DNA from: Gallionella sp.
GTDB lineage: Bacteria > Pseudomonadota > Gammaproteobacteria > Burkholderiales > Gallionellaceae
DNA: 64,000 bases
NCBI GenBank assembly: GCA_030681375.1
Contig: JAUXWM010000093.1
Location: 62,001 to 126,000, forward strand
Direction of reading: 5' to 3'
Positions 1-9,626 of the stretch are shown here, in pieces (the stretch's first letter is position 1; the number at the start of each line of letters is the position of its first letter). The notes beneath the pieces were generated by a model. That model saw only the letters and a program-made list of their open reading frames with translations. It did no database searches and was not told the origin of the DNA. The position numbers and the translations under genes were made by a program.

Positions 1-174
1 CAGTTTTAAGAAGTGGCAAGTAAAGCAGCAAAAAATAATAAAAAATAATAAAAATAAAAAATACAAGTTGATACCCGTGTGTATTGGCAGCCTGAAGACG
101 ATTACAAAACGATTCTGATTCAACCCCTTGCGGGTTGGCTTGCGAATTGCATACTACATAGAGGGGGAAGCTCG
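1..174. other. A-rich leader upstream of nuoA
   Basis: No gene is supported here. Positions 30-62 are an A-rich tract of AATAAAA-like units. A small hairpin (CAACCC/GGGTTG arms) lies at 121-137 and the nuoA ribosome binding site (GAGGGGGAAG) at 161-170. The nuo promoter is probably left of the window or within this stretch, but I see no convincing -35/-10 pair. Confidence 0.4.
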
Positions 175-531
175 ATGTTGGAAAATTATTTTCCGGTACT
201 GTTGTTTATCTGCGTTGGTTTGGCTGTTGGAGTGGTGCCTGTAGTTCTGGGTCGATTTGCGGCGATGCACCGCCCGGACAGCAAGAAATTATCTCCCTAT
301 GAATGTGGATTTGAAGCCTTCGAAGATGCGCGCATGAAGTTCGATGTGCGTTACTACCTCGTTGCCATTCTGTTCATCCTGTTCGATCTCGAAATTGCAT
401 TCCTATTCCCCTGGGCGATTGTGCTTAAGGAGATCGGCATGTTCGGCTATGTTTCCATGATGATTTTCCTGGCTATCCTCGTGGTTGGTTTTGTCTATGA
501 GTGGATGAAAGGAGCCTTGGAATGGGAATAG
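175..531 (+). CDS. nuoA: NADH-quinone oxidoreductase subunit A
   Basis: Membrane subunit of complex I, 118 aa, with three transmembrane segments. It has the family hallmarks YECGFE and the segment [19 protein letters not shown] with its conserved acidic residues, and so helps form the junction between the peripheral and membrane arms. I chose the ATG at 175 (protein MLENYFPV) because a strong purine-rich ribosome binding site lies 5-14 nt upstream. A longer reading frame opens at 79 but adds a non-homologous hydrophilic leader. First gene of the nuoA-N operon; its end overlaps nuoB by 10 nt, suggesting translational coupling. Confidence 0.96.
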   Translation: MLENYFPVLLFICVGLAVGVVPVVLGRFAAMHRPDSKKLSPYECGFEAFEDARMKFDVRYYLVAILFILFDLEIAFLFPWAIVLKEIGMFGYVSMMIFLAILVVGFVYEWMKGALEWE

Positions 532-998
532 AAGGCATTCTGGAGAAGGGTGTCGTCACGACGACGCTGGACACCATTATCAATTACACCCGTACCGGAT
601 CGCTCTGGCCGATGACTTTTGGTCTGGCCTGCTGCGCGGTGGAAATGATGCATGCGGGTGCGTCGCGTTATGATCTGGATCGTTTCGGAATCGTGTTTCG
701 TCCCAGTCCGCGTCAGTCTGACGTGATGATAGTTGCGGGTACGTTGTGCAATAAGATGGCGCCGGCGCTGCGCAAAGTGTACGACCAGATGTCCGAGCCG
801 CGCTGGGTCATTTCCATGGGTTCGTGCGCAAATGGCGGCGGTTATTATCACTATTCCTATTCTGTAGTGCGTGGGTGTGACCGTATTGTTCCTGTGGATA
901 TATACGTGCCGGGTTGCCCACCGACTGCGGAAGCCTTGCTGTACGGTCTGATTCAATTGCAAAACAAGATCAAACGCACCAACACCATCGCGCGCTAG
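522..998 (+). CDS. nuoB: NADH-quinone oxidoreductase subunit B
   Basis: Peripheral-arm subunit (158 aa) that carries the terminal 4Fe-4S cluster N2, the last electron carrier before quinone. The sequence shows the vicinal cysteines of LACCAVEMM, the third ligand region [10 protein letters not shown] and the fourth in [14 protein letters not shown]. The start at 522 ([10 protein letters not shown]) fits the usual family N-terminus; an in-frame GTG at 501 would add seven unsupported residues. It overlaps the end of nuoA and is 8 nt from nuoC. Confidence 0.97.
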   Translation: MGIEGILEKGVVTTTLDTIINYTRTGSLWPMTFGLACCAVEMMHAGASRYDLDRFGIVFRPSPRQSDVMIVAGTLCNKMAPALRKVYDQMSEPRWVISMGSCANGGGYYHYSYSVVRGCDRIVPVDIYVPGCPPTAEALLYGLIQLQNKIKRTNTIAR

Positions 999-1006
999 GA
1001 TAAGTT

Positions 1007-1603
1007 ATGACAACTGAAAAAAAATCGTTGCTTGAAGATCTGAGCAGTTTATTGGGTGAGCAACTGGTCAGCGTGCAAGAGCGTTTGGGTGAGCTTACCG
1101 TCGTGGTCAGGGCTGCCGATATGCTGTCAGCATTGACGCTGATGCGCGATGCAGAAGAATTGCGTTTCGCGCAGATGGTAGACCTGTGCGGCATGGATTA
1201 TTCGGAATACGGCGACGGTGCATGGGAAGGCAAGCGCTTTGCCGTGGTCTATCACTTGCTTTCTGTGGTTCATAATCGCCGCTTGCGCGTACGCATATTC
1301 GCCGAGGAAGATGATTTTCCGGTATTGGCTTCGGTCGCGGATATCTGGCCGGGCGCGAACTGGTTCGAGCGCGAAGCCTTCGATCTGTTCGGTCTGATTT
1401 TCACCGGCCATCCTGATTTGCGCCGCATTCTGACGGATTACGGCTTTGTCGGAAACCCGTTCCGTAAGGATTTTCCGCTCTCCGGACATGTTGAAATGCG
1501 CTATGACCCTGAGCAGCAGCGCGTGGTATATCAGCCTGTTACGGTAGAGCCGCGCGAAGTGACGCCGCGCATCCTGCGTGAACAAACTTATGGTTGTAAT
1601 TAA
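1007..1603 (+). CDS. nuoC: NADH-quinone oxidoreductase subunit C
   Basis: Hydrophilic 30-kDa-type subunit of the complex I connecting module, 198 aa. It holds no cofactor and packs against NuoD. The diagnostic C-terminal block is visible: [29 protein letters not shown], described here only as the WFEREAFD and GHPDLRRIL motifs, followed by HPLRKDFPL-like residues ([12 protein letters not shown]). It is separate from nuoD, not fused as in enteric bacteria. The ATG at 1007 follows nuoB by 8 nt. Confidence 0.96.
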   Translation: MTTEKKSLLEDLSSLLGEQLVSVQERLGELTVVVRAADMLSALTLMRDAEELRFAQMVDLCGMDYSEYGDGAWEGKRFAVVYHLLSVVHNRRLRVRIFAEEDDFPVLASVADIWPGANWFEREAFDLFGLIFTGHPDLRRILTDYGFVGNPFRKDFPLSGHVEMRYDPEQQRVVYQPVTVEPREVTPRILREQTYGCN

Positions 1604-1613
1604 GGACGCGCTC

Positions 1614-2867
1614 ATGCCTGAAATTAAAAACTACACAATGAATTTTGGTCCGCAGCATCCGTCGGCGCACGGTGTGCTGCGTCTGGTGCTGGAGTTGGAC
1701 GGCGAAGTCATCGTCCGCGCCGACCCGCATATCGGCTTGTTGCATCGCGGTACTGAAAAGCTGGCCGAGCACAAAACATTTTTGCAGGCCGTGCCTTACA
1801 TGGACAGGCTGGATTACGTGTCCATGCTGTGCAATGAGCATGCCTATGTTCAGGCCATCGAAAAGCTGACCGGCATCGAAGTGCCGCTGCGCGCACAATA
1901 TATCCGCGTCATGTTTGATGAAATTACGCGGATACTGAACCACTTGATGTGGCTGGGCGCGCATGGTCTGGACATCGGCGCGATGACGGTATTCCTGTAT
2001 TGTTTCCGCGAGCGCGAAGATTTGCTGGATGCCTATGAAGCGGTATCCGGTGCGCGTATGCATGCCGCATATTACCGTCCGGGAGGTGTGTATCGCGACC
2101 TGCCCGACAGCATGCCGCAATACGAAGCGTCCAAAATACACAATGCAGCGGCTGTCAAAAAGCTCAATGAGAACCGTCAGGGTTCGCTGCTCGATTTCCT
2201 GGAAGATTTCACGCGTCGTTTCCCGACCTATGTAGATGAATATGAAACGCTGCTGACGGATAACCGTATCTGGAAGCAACGCACCGTCGGTATCGGCGTG
2301 CTTACGCCTGAACGGGCATTGGCGCTGGGTATAACAGGCCCGATGTTGCGCGGATCAGGCGTGGAGTGGGATCTGCGTAAAAAGCAGCCCTATGCTGCTT
2401 ATGACAAGCTTGATTTTGATATTCCGGTCGGCGTGAATGGCGACTCCTATGATCGTTATCTGGTGCGAGTCGAGGAAATGCGCCAATCCAACCGTATCAT
2501 CAAACAGTGCATAAGCTGGTTGCGCCAGAATCCCGGTCCGGTGATTACTACTAATCACAAGTTTGCACCGCCTGGACGCGAGTCCATGAAGCAGAACATG
2601 GAAGAGTTGATCCATCACTTCAAGTTGTTCACCGAAGGGATGCATGTGCCGGAAGGTGAAGCGTATTCGGTTGTCGAGCATCCCAAGGGTGAGTTCGGCA
2701 TCTATCTGGTGTCGGATGGCGCAAATAAACCTTACCGATTAAAGATACGTGCGCCGGGCTTTGCGAATCTGTCCTCGCTGGATGAGATGGTGCGTGGCCA
2801 CATGATTGCCGACGTGGTAACCATTATCGGCACGCAGGACATTGTTTTTGGAGAGATAGACCGATAA
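1614..2867 (+). CDS. nuoD: NADH-quinone oxidoreductase subunit D
   Basis: 49-kDa subunit of complex I (417 aa), homologous to the large subunit of NiFe hydrogenases; with NuoB it forms the quinone-binding pocket. The N-terminus [16 protein letters not shown] and the [12 protein letters not shown] segment contain the conserved quinone-site His residues. The start at 1614 (MPEIKNYTM) has the Shine-Dalgarno TAAGGACG at 1602-1609. A frame opening upstream at 1578 would overlap the end of nuoC and is less likely. Stop and next start overlap (TAATG) with nuoE. Confidence 0.97.
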   Translation: MPEIKNYTMNFGPQHPSAHGVLRLVLELDGEVIVRADPHIGLLHRGTEKLAEHKTFLQAVPYMDRLDYVSMLCNEHAYVQAIEKLTGIEVPLRAQYIRVMFDEITRILNHLMWLGAHGLDIGAMTVFLYCFREREDLLDAYEAVSGARMHAAYYRPGGVYRDLPDSMPQYEASKIHNAAAVKKLNENRQGSLLDFLEDFTRRFPTYVDEYETLLTDNRIWKQRTVGIGVLTPERALALGITGPMLRGSGVEWDLRKKQPYAAYDKLDFDIPVGVNGDSYDRYLVRVEEMRQSNRIIKQCISWLRQNPGPVITTNHKFAPPGRESMKQNMEELIHHFKLFTEGMHVPEGEAYSVVEHPKGEFGIYLVSDGANKPYRLKIRAPGFANLSSLDEMVRGHMIADVVTIIGTQDIVFGEIDR

Positions 2868-3346
2868 TGTTATCCGCACATATACAAGAGCAAATCAACC
2901 GTGAGCTGAAGAAATATCCTGTCGATCAGAAACAGTCTGCCGTGATGTCCGCGCTGCGCTTCGTGCAGGATGAAAAAGGCTGGATTTCGACTGACGACAT
3001 GAGTGACGTCGCTGAATTTCTGGGCATGGCTAAAATGGCTGTGATGGAAGTGGCGACTTTTTACCACATGTACAACCTTAAACCCATGGGTAAAACCACC
3101 ATTACCGTGTGCACCAATCTGTCCTGCACGTTGTGCGGCGCCGAGGAAACTGTGGCGCATCTCAAGACAAGGCTGGGTATCGGTCTGGGTGAAGTAACCG
3201 CAGATGGTAAATTTGGTTTGCGCGAGGGTGAATGCATGGGCGCGTGCAAGGATGCGCCGTTGTTTACCATCAATAACAAGAGATTGTGTGGTCGTCTGAG
3301 CAAGGAAAAGATAGATCAGATTCTGGCAGAATTGGATAAATCATGA
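2867..3346 (+). CDS. nuoE: NADH-quinone oxidoreductase subunit E
   Basis: 24-kDa thioredoxin-fold subunit of the NADH dehydrogenase module, 159 aa, carrying the 2Fe-2S cluster N1a. Four ligand cysteines lie in [10 protein letters not shown] and [11 protein letters not shown]. The N-terminal helical part contains [18 protein letters not shown], typical of the family. Its end overlaps nuoF by four nt (ATGA), consistent with coupled, near-equimolar synthesis of the two partners. Confidence 0.96.
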   Translation: MLSAHIQEQINRELKKYPVDQKQSAVMSALRFVQDEKGWISTDDMSDVAEFLGMAKMAVMEVATFYHMYNLKPMGKTTITVCTNLSCTLCGAEETVAHLKTRLGIGLGEVTADGKFGLREGECMGACKDAPLFTINNKRLCGRLSKEKIDQILAELDKS

Positions 3347-4608
3347 GAGGTCCGGTAACCCAAACCACGATGGATTTTGACCAGCCGTGGACATTAGAAA
3401 ATTATCTTAAGGTCGGTGGCTATCAGGCATTGCGCCGTGTGCTGACGGAGAAGATGTCCCCGGATGCGATCATCGCCGAAGTTAAAGTATCCGCATTGCG
3501 CGGACGCGGTGGCGCGGGTTTCCCTACCGGGCTGAAGTGGAGCTTCATGCCGCGCAGCTTTGCGGGAGATAAATATATCGTCTGCAATTCTGATGAGGGC
3601 GAGCCGGGTACGTGCAAAGACTGGGACATCATGCTGTATAACCCGCACCTGCTGATAGAAGGCATGGCGATTGCGGCTTACACCATGAATGTCAAGACTG
3701 GCTATAACTATGTGCACGGTGAGATTTTCGAGGCTTATGAGCGCATGGAGGAAGCCTGTGAGCTGGCGCGTGCCGCCGGATTCCTGGGCGACGACATCAT
3801 GGGCACCGGTTTCAGTTTTGATCTGCATAATCACCTGGGCTATGGCGCGTATATCTGCGGTGAAGAAACCGCCTTGCTGGAATCTATCGAAGGCAAGAAG
3901 GGTCAGCCGCGTTTCAAACCGCCTTTCCCAGCCAGTTTCGGCTTATATGGCAAGCCTACAACGATCAACAACACCGAAACTTTCGCCAGCATCCCGTACA
4001 TCATCAATAACGGCGGTAAAGCATTTCTGGAGTTGGGTAAACCCAATAACGGCGGAACCAAGCTGTTCTCCGTATCGGGACATGTCAACAATCCGGGTAA
4101 TTTCGAAGTGCCTATGGGCACGCCGTTTGCCAAACTGCTGGAGATGGCGGGCGGCGTACGCAACGGACACACGCTCAAGGCTGTGATCCCGGGCGGATCA
4201 TCCATGCCGGTGATCCCCGGTGAGATCATGATGGATCTGACCATGGACTATGACTCCATCCTGAAAGCCGGGTCGGGTCTGGGCAGCGGCGCGGTAATCG
4301 TGATGGATGAAACGGTTTGCATGGTGCGCGCGCTGGAGAGATTGTCCTACTTCTATCACGAAGAATCCTGCGGCCAATGCACGCCGTGCCGTGAAGGTAC
4401 CGGCTGGTTGTACCGCATTGTGCACAGAATCGAGCATGGTCAAGGCCGTAAGGAAGACCTGGATTTGTTGCTGAGTGTCGGCGAGAACATTGCCGGACGC
4501 ACTATTTGCGCACTGGGCGAGGCGGCAGTATGGCCGGTGCAGGGTATGCTCAGACATTTCCGGGCGGAATTTGAATATCACATCGAGCACAAGCGGTGCT
4601 TGGTGTAG
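3343..4608 (+). CDS. nuoF: NADH-quinone oxidoreductase subunit F
   Basis: 51-kDa NADH- and FMN-binding subunit, 421 aa, the entry point for electrons. The NADH-site glycine-rich region ([14 protein letters not shown]), the FMN region ([13 protein letters not shown]) and the C-terminal N3 cluster ligands ([12 protein letters not shown] plus a later TICALG) are all present. The start at 3343 overlaps the nuoE stop; an internal ATG at 3370 is a possible alternative. A 21-nt gap separates it from nuoG. Confidence 0.96.
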   Translation: MRGPVTQTTMDFDQPWTLENYLKVGGYQALRRVLTEKMSPDAIIAEVKVSALRGRGGAGFPTGLKWSFMPRSFAGDKYIVCNSDEGEPGTCKDWDIMLYNPHLLIEGMAIAAYTMNVKTGYNYVHGEIFEAYERMEEACELARAAGFLGDDIMGTGFSFDLHNHLGYGAYICGEETALLESIEGKKGQPRFKPPFPASFGLYGKPTTINNTETFASIPYIINNGGKAFLELGKPNNGGTKLFSVSGHVNNPGNFEVPMGTPFAKLLEMAGGVRNGHTLKAVIPGGSSMPVIPGEIMMDLTMDYDSILKAGSGLGSGAVIVMDETVCMVRALERLSYFYHEESCGQCTPCREGTGWLYRIVHRIEHGQGRKEDLDLLLSVGENIAGRTICALGEAAVWPVQGMLRHFRAEFEYHIEHKRCLV

Positions 4609-4629
4609 ATCTGACGGGTTAGGTGAGCA

Positions 4630-6975
4630 ATGATTAATATTGAAATTGATGGCAAATTAGTCGAGACCGAACAGGGTTCCACGGTGATGGATGCCGCGCA
4701 TAAGGCCGGGGTCTATATCCCGCATTTTTGCTACCACAAGAAACTGTCTATCTCGGCCAACTGCCGGATGTGTCTGGTAGAAGTGGAAAAAGCGCCCAAG
4801 CCCTTGCCGGCTTGCGCGACGCCTGCGGCCGAAGGGATGAAGGTGCATACCCATTCTGAGCTGGCGGTGAAGGCGCAAAAAGGCGTGATGGAATTTCTGC
4901 TGATTAACCATCCGCTCGATTGCCCTATCTGCGATCAGGGCGGCGAATGTGAGTTGCAGGATATTGCGATGGGTTACGGCGGGGGCGAGTCGCGCTACGC
5001 CGAGGAAAAGCGCGTAGTTAACCCCAAGCAAATCGGCGAACTGATTTCTACCAATGAGATGAGCCGCTGCATACAATGTACGCGTTGCGTGCGTTTCGGT
5101 CAGGAGATCGCCGGGATAATGGAATTGGGTATGGCTAACCGTACCGAACATGCGCAGATCATGAGCTTTGTTAACAGTTCGGTTGATTCCGAGTTGTCGG
5201 GCAACATGATAGACCTGTGTCCAGTCGGCGCGCTGACCAGCAAACCTTTCCGCTACACAGCGCGTTCGTGGGAATTGTCTCGTCGCAAGTCGGTCAGCCC
5301 GCATGATGGTCTGGGTTCTAATCTGGCGCTGCATGTTAAAGACAACAAGGTCGCCAGGGTGGTCCCGGTCGAAAATGAAGCCGTCAATGAATGCTGGATT
5401 TCGGACAAGGACAGGTTTAGCTATGAAGGGCTGAATTCGCCGGAGCGTTTAACCCGTCCGATGATCAAGCAGGATGGCAAATGGGTAGAGGTGGACTGGG
5501 CGCCCGCGCTGGAATATGTGGCGAATGGATTGCGTCAGATTGCCGGCAGTGCCGGAGCCGAACACATCGCCGCACTGGCAACGCCGCACAGCACGTTTGA
5601 AGAACTTTATCTGTTGCAAAAACTGTTGCGCGGTATCGGCAGCGGCAATGTCGATTACCGTTTGCGCCAGTCCGATTTCAGTGCGGACGGCAAACAGGCC
5701 GGCGCTCCCTGGTTGGGCATGCCGGTTGCGGACATCAATGCAGCGGATCGTTTCCTGGTCATCGGCAGCTTTTTGCGCAAGGATCACCCTCTGCTGGCGC
5801 AACGCATACGTCAGGCCGTCAAGCAGGGCGCTCAGGCGAACATCGTCCATGCTGCCGATGATGATTTACTGATGCCGGTCGCCAACAAGTCCATTGTTGC
5901 GCCGGATGAGATGCTCAACACGCTGGCGCAGGTGCTCAAAGCACTCGCCGCCGAAAAGCAGGCTGCTGTGCCTGCTGAAATCGCCGCTGTCACGGTTGGC
6001 GATGCGGCCATTGCAATTGCAAAAAATCTCGCTTCCGGCCAGCAGGTCGCCGTGTTGCTGGGCAATTTCGCGCAGCAGCATCCGCAAGCCGCGCAGATTG
6101 CGCTGCTGGCTGAACAAATTGCCGCGTTGTGCGCGGGCAGATACGGTTATCTGGGTGAGGCAGCAAACAGCGTAGGCGCTTATCTGGCCGGTGCGGTGCC
6201 TTTTGCAGGCGATGTGCAGGGTATGAATGCCGCGCAGATGCTGGCAGAACCACGCAAGGCTTACCTGTTGCTGAATGTCGAACCTGAACTGGATATGCAC
6301 AATCCGCAGCAGGCGATGAGCGCGATGCGGGCTGCCGATATGGTGGTGGTCATGTCAGCCTACAAGCATCATGCGATGGACTATGCAGATGTGTTGCTGC
6401 CTGTTGCGCCGTTCAGCGAAACCTCGGGCACGTTTGTGAATACCGAAGGCCGCGCGCAAAGTTTCAAGGGCGCGGTCAAGCCGCTGGCTGAGGCGCGTCC
6501 GGCTTGGAAAGTGTTGCGCGTATTGGGTAATCTGCTCGATGTGTCGGGTTTTGATTACGATACCAGTGAGGCGGTTCGCGCTGAGGGATTGCATACACTC
6601 AGCCTGGACGACAAACTCGGCAACCGTATCTCAGGCGTGGCAATTAACATTGCGACTGAGAGCAACGGCGCAGGACTTCAACGTGTCAGCGATGTGCCTA
6701 TCTATTCGGCTGATGCGCTGGTGCGTCGCGCGGCTTCCTTGCAGAAAACCCATGATGCCGCCGTGCCATGCGTGATGCTGAATGGCAGCCAGATGCAGAA
6801 ACTGGGCGTAGAGTCCGGTGATGCGGTCAAGGTGAGTCAGGGTGATGCGAGCGTGCAACTGACGGTGCAAAAAAATGACAGCTTGCCTCAGGGTGCGGTA
6901 CGCGTTGCGGCGGGTCATCCGGCTACGGCGGCACTGGGTGCAATGTTTGGAATAATGTCTGTGGAGCGTGCATGA
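4630..6975 (+). CDS. nuoG: NADH-quinone oxidoreductase subunit G
   Basis: 75-kDa iron-sulfur subunit, 781 aa. In order: an N-terminal ferredoxin-like 2Fe-2S domain ([17 protein letters not shown]), a His-ligated cluster region ([19 protein letters not shown]), two 4Fe-4S ligand sets ([13 protein letters not shown] and later [10 protein letters not shown]), then a molybdopterin-oxidoreductase-like domain that in this family normally has no active molybdenum site. The last about 250 residues are Ala/Val-rich and less conserved. Ends four nt into nuoH. Confidence 0.95.
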   Translation: MINIEIDGKLVETEQGSTVMDAAHKAGVYIPHFCYHKKLSISANCRMCLVEVEKAPKPLPACATPAAEGMKVHTHSELAVKAQKGVMEFLLINHPLDCPICDQGGECELQDIAMGYGGGESRYAEEKRVVNPKQIGELISTNEMSRCIQCTRCVRFGQEIAGIMELGMANRTEHAQIMSFVNSSVDSELSGNMIDLCPVGALTSKPFRYTARSWELSRRKSVSPHDGLGSNLALHVKDNKVARVVPVENEAVNECWISDKDRFSYEGLNSPERLTRPMIKQDGKWVEVDWAPALEYVANGLRQIAGSAGAEHIAALATPHSTFEELYLLQKLLRGIGSGNVDYRLRQSDFSADGKQAGAPWLGMPVADINAADRFLVIGSFLRKDHPLLAQRIRQAVKQGAQANIVHAADDDLLMPVANKSIVAPDEMLNTLAQVLKALAAEKQAAVPAEIAAVTVGDAAIAIAKNLASGQQVAVLLGNFAQQHPQAAQIALLAEQIAALCAGRYGYLGEAANSVGAYLAGAVPFAGDVQGMNAAQMLAEPRKAYLLLNVEPELDMHNPQQAMSAMRAADMVVVMSAYKHHAMDYADVLLPVAPFSETSGTFVNTEGRAQSFKGAVKPLAEARPAWKVLRVLGNLLDVSGFDYDTSEAVRAEGLHTLSLDDKLGNRISGVAINIATESNGAGLQRVSDVPIYSADALVRRAASLQKTHDAAVPCVMLNGSQMQKLGVESGDAVKVSQGDASVQLTVQKNDSLPQGAVRVAAGHPATAALGAMFGIMSVERA

Positions 6976-8000
6976 TGGAATGGCTACTACCCATACAGAA
7001 TCTGTTAGGCCCGGCCTGGTTGCCCGTCTGGACTGTCGTCAAAATCATGGTGATCGTCGGGCCGTTGATGGGCGCGGTTGCCTACCTGACGCTGGCTGAA
7101 CGCAAGGTTATCGGCTGGATGCAGATTCGTATCGGCCCGAATCGGGTCGGCCCTCTCGGTTTGCTGCAGCCGATCGCGGACGGCGTCAAACTGTTGATGA
7201 AAGAAATCATCATTCCCAGCGGTTCGAATAAATTCCTGTTTATCATTGCGCCTATTATGGCGCTGATGCCGGCACTGGCGGCCTGGGCTGTCGTGCCATT
7301 CAATGCCGAGTTGGTGCTCGCTGACGTGAATGCGGGATTGCTCTACATACTGGCGATGACTTCGCTGGGCGTGTACGGTGTGATTATCGCCGGCTGGGCA
7401 TCGAACTCCAAATATGCCTTTTTGGGGGCGTTGCGTTCGGCGGCACAGATTGTGTCCTATGAAATCGCGATGGGTTTCGCGCTGGTAACGGTGTTGATGG
7501 CGGCGCAAAGTTTGAATCTGGGTGAAATAGTACGCGGTCAGCAGGGCAGTTACGGCATGCTCAACTGGTACATCATTCCCCTGTTTCCGATGTTCCTGGT
7601 GTATCTGATTTCGGGTGTGGCGGAAACCAACCGCGCGCCGTTTGACGTGGCTGAAGGCGAATCGGAAATTGTCGCCGGATTCCACGTTGAATATTCGGGC
7701 ATGGCTTTCGCGCTGTTCTTCCTGGGCGAATACGCCAACATGATACTGGTCGCCTTCCTGACCTCAATCATGTTCATGGGCGGCTGGTTGTCACCGGTGC
7801 CATTTTTGCCGGACAGCATCGTATGGATGTTCGCTAAGGTCGCTTTCGTGCTGTTCCTGTTTTTGTGGTTCCGTGCAACTTTCCCGCGTTATCGCTATGA
7901 CCAGTTGATGCGCCTGGGCTGGAAAGTGTTTATCCCTATAACAATAGTCTGGGTTGTGGTTGTGGGTGGCTGGATGCAAACGCCCTATTGGCTGTGGTAG
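6972..8000 (+). CDS. nuoH: NADH-quinone oxidoreductase subunit H
   Basis: Membrane subunit (342 aa, about eight transmembrane helices) that builds the quinone cavity with NuoB and NuoD. Conserved signatures include [20 protein letters not shown], the [15 protein letters not shown] loop, and the acidic stretch [20 protein letters not shown]. Its start overlaps the nuoG stop by four nt. A 35-nt spacer separates it from nuoI. Confidence 0.97.
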   Translation: MMEWLLPIQNLLGPAWLPVWTVVKIMVIVGPLMGAVAYLTLAERKVIGWMQIRIGPNRVGPLGLLQPIADGVKLLMKEIIIPSGSNKFLFIIAPIMALMPALAAWAVVPFNAELVLADVNAGLLYILAMTSLGVYGVIIAGWASNSKYAFLGALRSAAQIVSYEIAMGFALVTVLMAAQSLNLGEIVRGQQGSYGMLNWYIIPLFPMFLVYLISGVAETNRAPFDVAEGESEIVAGFHVEYSGMAFALFFLGEYANMILVAFLTSIMFMGGWLSPVPFLPDSIVWMFAKVAFVLFLFLWFRATFPRYRYDQLMRLGWKVFIPITIVWVVVVGGWMQTPYWLW

Positions 8001-8035
8001 GGACGCGATGACTCACGCTCGCACGAGGATATAAA

Positions 8036-8524
8036 ATGGAAAAAATAAAAGAATTCTTTAAGACGTTTCTGCTTTTTGAATTGCTCAAGGGGATGGCGCT
8101 AACCGGACGATATATGTTCGCACGCAAGATTACCGTGCAATTTCCGGAAGAGAAAACACCGCAGAGCTTCCGTTTCCGTGGTTTGCATGCGCAACGTCGT
8201 TATGCAAACGGGGAAGAGCGCTGCATCGGATGCAAATTGTGCGAAGCCGTCTGTCCGGCGCTGGCGATCAAAATCGAGGTGGCCGAACGCGAAGACGGCA
8301 CACGCCGCACCACGCAATACGATATCGATCTGACCAAGTGCATTTTCTGCGGTTTTTGCGAGGAATCCTGCCCGGTGGATGCGATTGTAGAAACGCGAAT
8401 TTTTGAGTATCACGGCGAAAGTCGCGGCGATCTGTATTACACCAAACCCATGCTGCTGGCGGTAGGCGACAAGCACGAAACGCAAATTGCCAAAGATCGC
8501 GCGGCAGACAGTAAATACAGGTAA
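8036..8524 (+). CDS. nuoI: NADH-quinone oxidoreductase subunit I
   Basis: Peripheral ferredoxin-like subunit (162 aa) with two 4Fe-4S clusters (N6a and N6b), seen as [12 protein letters not shown] and [12 protein letters not shown]. The N-terminal amphipathic helix around [11 protein letters not shown] anchors it at the membrane. The stop codon TAA (8522-8524) is itself part of the first 7-base unit of the repeat array that fills the nuoI-nuoJ spacer, so the array sits directly at the end of the frame. Confidence 0.97.
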   Translation: MEKIKEFFKTFLLFELLKGMALTGRYMFARKITVQFPEEKTPQSFRFRGLHAQRRYANGEERCIGCKLCEAVCPALAIKIEVAEREDGTRRTTQYDIDLTKCIFCGFCEESCPVDAIVETRIFEYHGESRGDLYYTKPMLLAVGDKHETQIAKDRAADSKYR

Positions 8525-8598
8525 GTGGTGAGTAGAGAGTCGAGAGTAGTAAGTGCTGAGTCGGGTTTCCCACTTGCCACTTACCACTTACAACTTAC
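8521..8598. repeat. Inverted heptanucleotide array, nuoI/nuoJ junction
   Basis: Left arm (8521-8562) is six contiguous 7-mers: GTAAGTG, GTGAGTA, GAGAGTC, GAGAGTA, GTAAGTG, CTGAGTC. After an 8-nt spacer, the right arm (8571-8598) is four 7-mers in the opposite orientation: CACTTGC, CACTTAC, CACTTAC, AACTTAC. The two arms can pair into a long hairpin in the nuo mRNA. The nuoI stop codon lies inside the first unit. The repeats are too short for CRISPR. Confidence 0.9.
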
Positions 8599-8619
8599 AG
8601 ATTTAATGGGGATGAATTC

Positions 8620-9228
8620 ATGAGTTTTTTTGATGTGGTGTTTTATCTGTTTGCGTCCATTACCGTCATGGCGGGTATGGGGGTGGTCGTGGCACGCAAT
8701 CCTGTTCATGCGGCTCTGTTCCTGGTGCTGGCCTTTTGTAGCGCGGCAGGCGTCTGGATGCTGCTCGAAGCCGAGTTTTTGGCTATCACGCTAGTGCTGG
8801 TTTACGTCGGCGCGGTGATGGTGTTGTTCCTGTTTGTGGTGATGATGCTGGATATCAACCTGGTGAAGTTGCGCGAAGGTTTCTGGCGCTGGTTCCCGTT
8901 TGGTGCCTTGCTGGCCGGCTTGATGGTGTTCGAGATGATCTGGGTGTTGGGTTCGCGTCAGGTGGCGGATGTTTCCACTACCGTGGTGCGTGCCGCCGAT
9001 TACAGCAATACCAAGGAACTGGGTCGTCTGATTTACACCGACTATGTCTATCCGTTTGAGATCGCGGCCGTGATTCTGCTGGTGGCGATGGTGGCGGCAA
9101 TTGCCCTCACGCTGCGCCGTCGTCCGGGCGTCAAGTCGCAAAATATTGCCGAACAGGTAAAAGCCAAGAAGGCGGATCGCTTGCGTATCGTGAGCATGCC
9201 GTCAGAACCTAAAGTTTCGAGCAAGTAG
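8620..9228 (+). CDS. nuoJ: NADH-quinone oxidoreductase subunit J
   Basis: Membrane subunit, 202 aa, five predicted transmembrane helices; it belongs to the proton-translocation linkage next to NuoK. The segment LVLVYVGAVMVLFLFVVMML matches the pi-bulge-containing helix of the family. The C-terminal tail (about residues 165-202) is basic and polar. The stop codon TAG (9226-9228) lies within the repeat array that follows. Confidence 0.95.
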   Translation: MSFFDVVFYLFASITVMAGMGVVVARNPVHAALFLVLAFCSAAGVWMLLEAEFLAITLVLVYVGAVMVLFLFVVMMLDINLVKLREGFWRWFPFGALLAGLMVFEMIWVLGSRQVADVSTTVVRAADYSNTKELGRLIYTDYVYPFEIAAVILLVAMVAAIALTLRRRPGVKSQNIAEQVKAKKADRLRIVSMPSEPKVSSK

Positions 9229-9288
9229 TCAGTAGTGAGTGGTAAGTGGGCAGTTTAAGCGGGAATCAAGCGCGCTACGGCCACTTAC
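9221..9288. repeat. Inverted heptanucleotide array, nuoJ/nuoK junction
   Basis: Left arm 9221-9255 reads as 7-mers GCAAGTA, GTCAGTA, GTGAGTG, GTAAGTG, GGCAGTT. A 26-nt spacer follows, then one opposite-strand unit CACTTAC at 9282-9288. This is the same heptad family as the nuoI/nuoJ array. The last two codons and the stop of nuoJ are made of the repeat. Confidence 0.85.
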
Positions 9289-9316
9289 CAAAATAATCAA
9301 GGGAGCGAAAATTAAA

Positions 9317-9622
9317 ATGGTAACTCTTTCACATTATCTGGTGTTTAGCGCGGTGCTGTTTGCCATCAGCGTGCTGGGCATTTTTCTGAATCGTAAAAAT
9401 GTGATCATTTTGTTGATGTGCATAGAGTTGATGTTGCTGGCAGTGAATACCAATTTCGTCGCATTCTCACATTATCTTAACGATACCTCCGGTCAGATTT
9501 TTGTTTTCTTCATACTTACCGTGGCGGCGGCTGAGGCTGCAATCGGCCTTGCGATTCTGGTGGTGCTGTTCCGCAATTTGCGCACCATTAACGTTGACGA
9601 CCTTGGCGGTTTGAAAGGCTGA
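9317..9622 (+). CDS. nuoK: NADH-quinone oxidoreductase subunit K
   Basis: Small membrane subunit (101 aa, three helices), related to MrpC of Na+/H+ antiporters, with the two conserved membrane glutamates of the proton channel (in [13 protein letters not shown] and [13 protein letters not shown]). I chose the ATG at 9317 (MVTLSHYLV), which has GGGAGCG at 9301-9307 as ribosome binding site. A frame opening at 9239 would translate the repeat array and is rejected. Four nt separate it from nuoL. Confidence 0.95.
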   Translation: MVTLSHYLVFSAVLFAISVLGIFLNRKNVIILLMCIELMLLAVNTNFVAFSHYLNDTSGQIFVFFILTVAAAEAAIGLAILVVLFRNLRTINVDDLGGLKG

Positions 9623-9626
9623 TGTG

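Noticed and set aside
79..174. N-terminal extension of nuoA from an ATG at 79
   Set aside because: Not homologous to NuoA, while a strong ribosome binding site precedes the ATG at 175.
8521..8598. CRISPR array
   Set aside because: Repeats are 7 nt, contiguous without spacers, inverted in two arms, and no cas genes are near.
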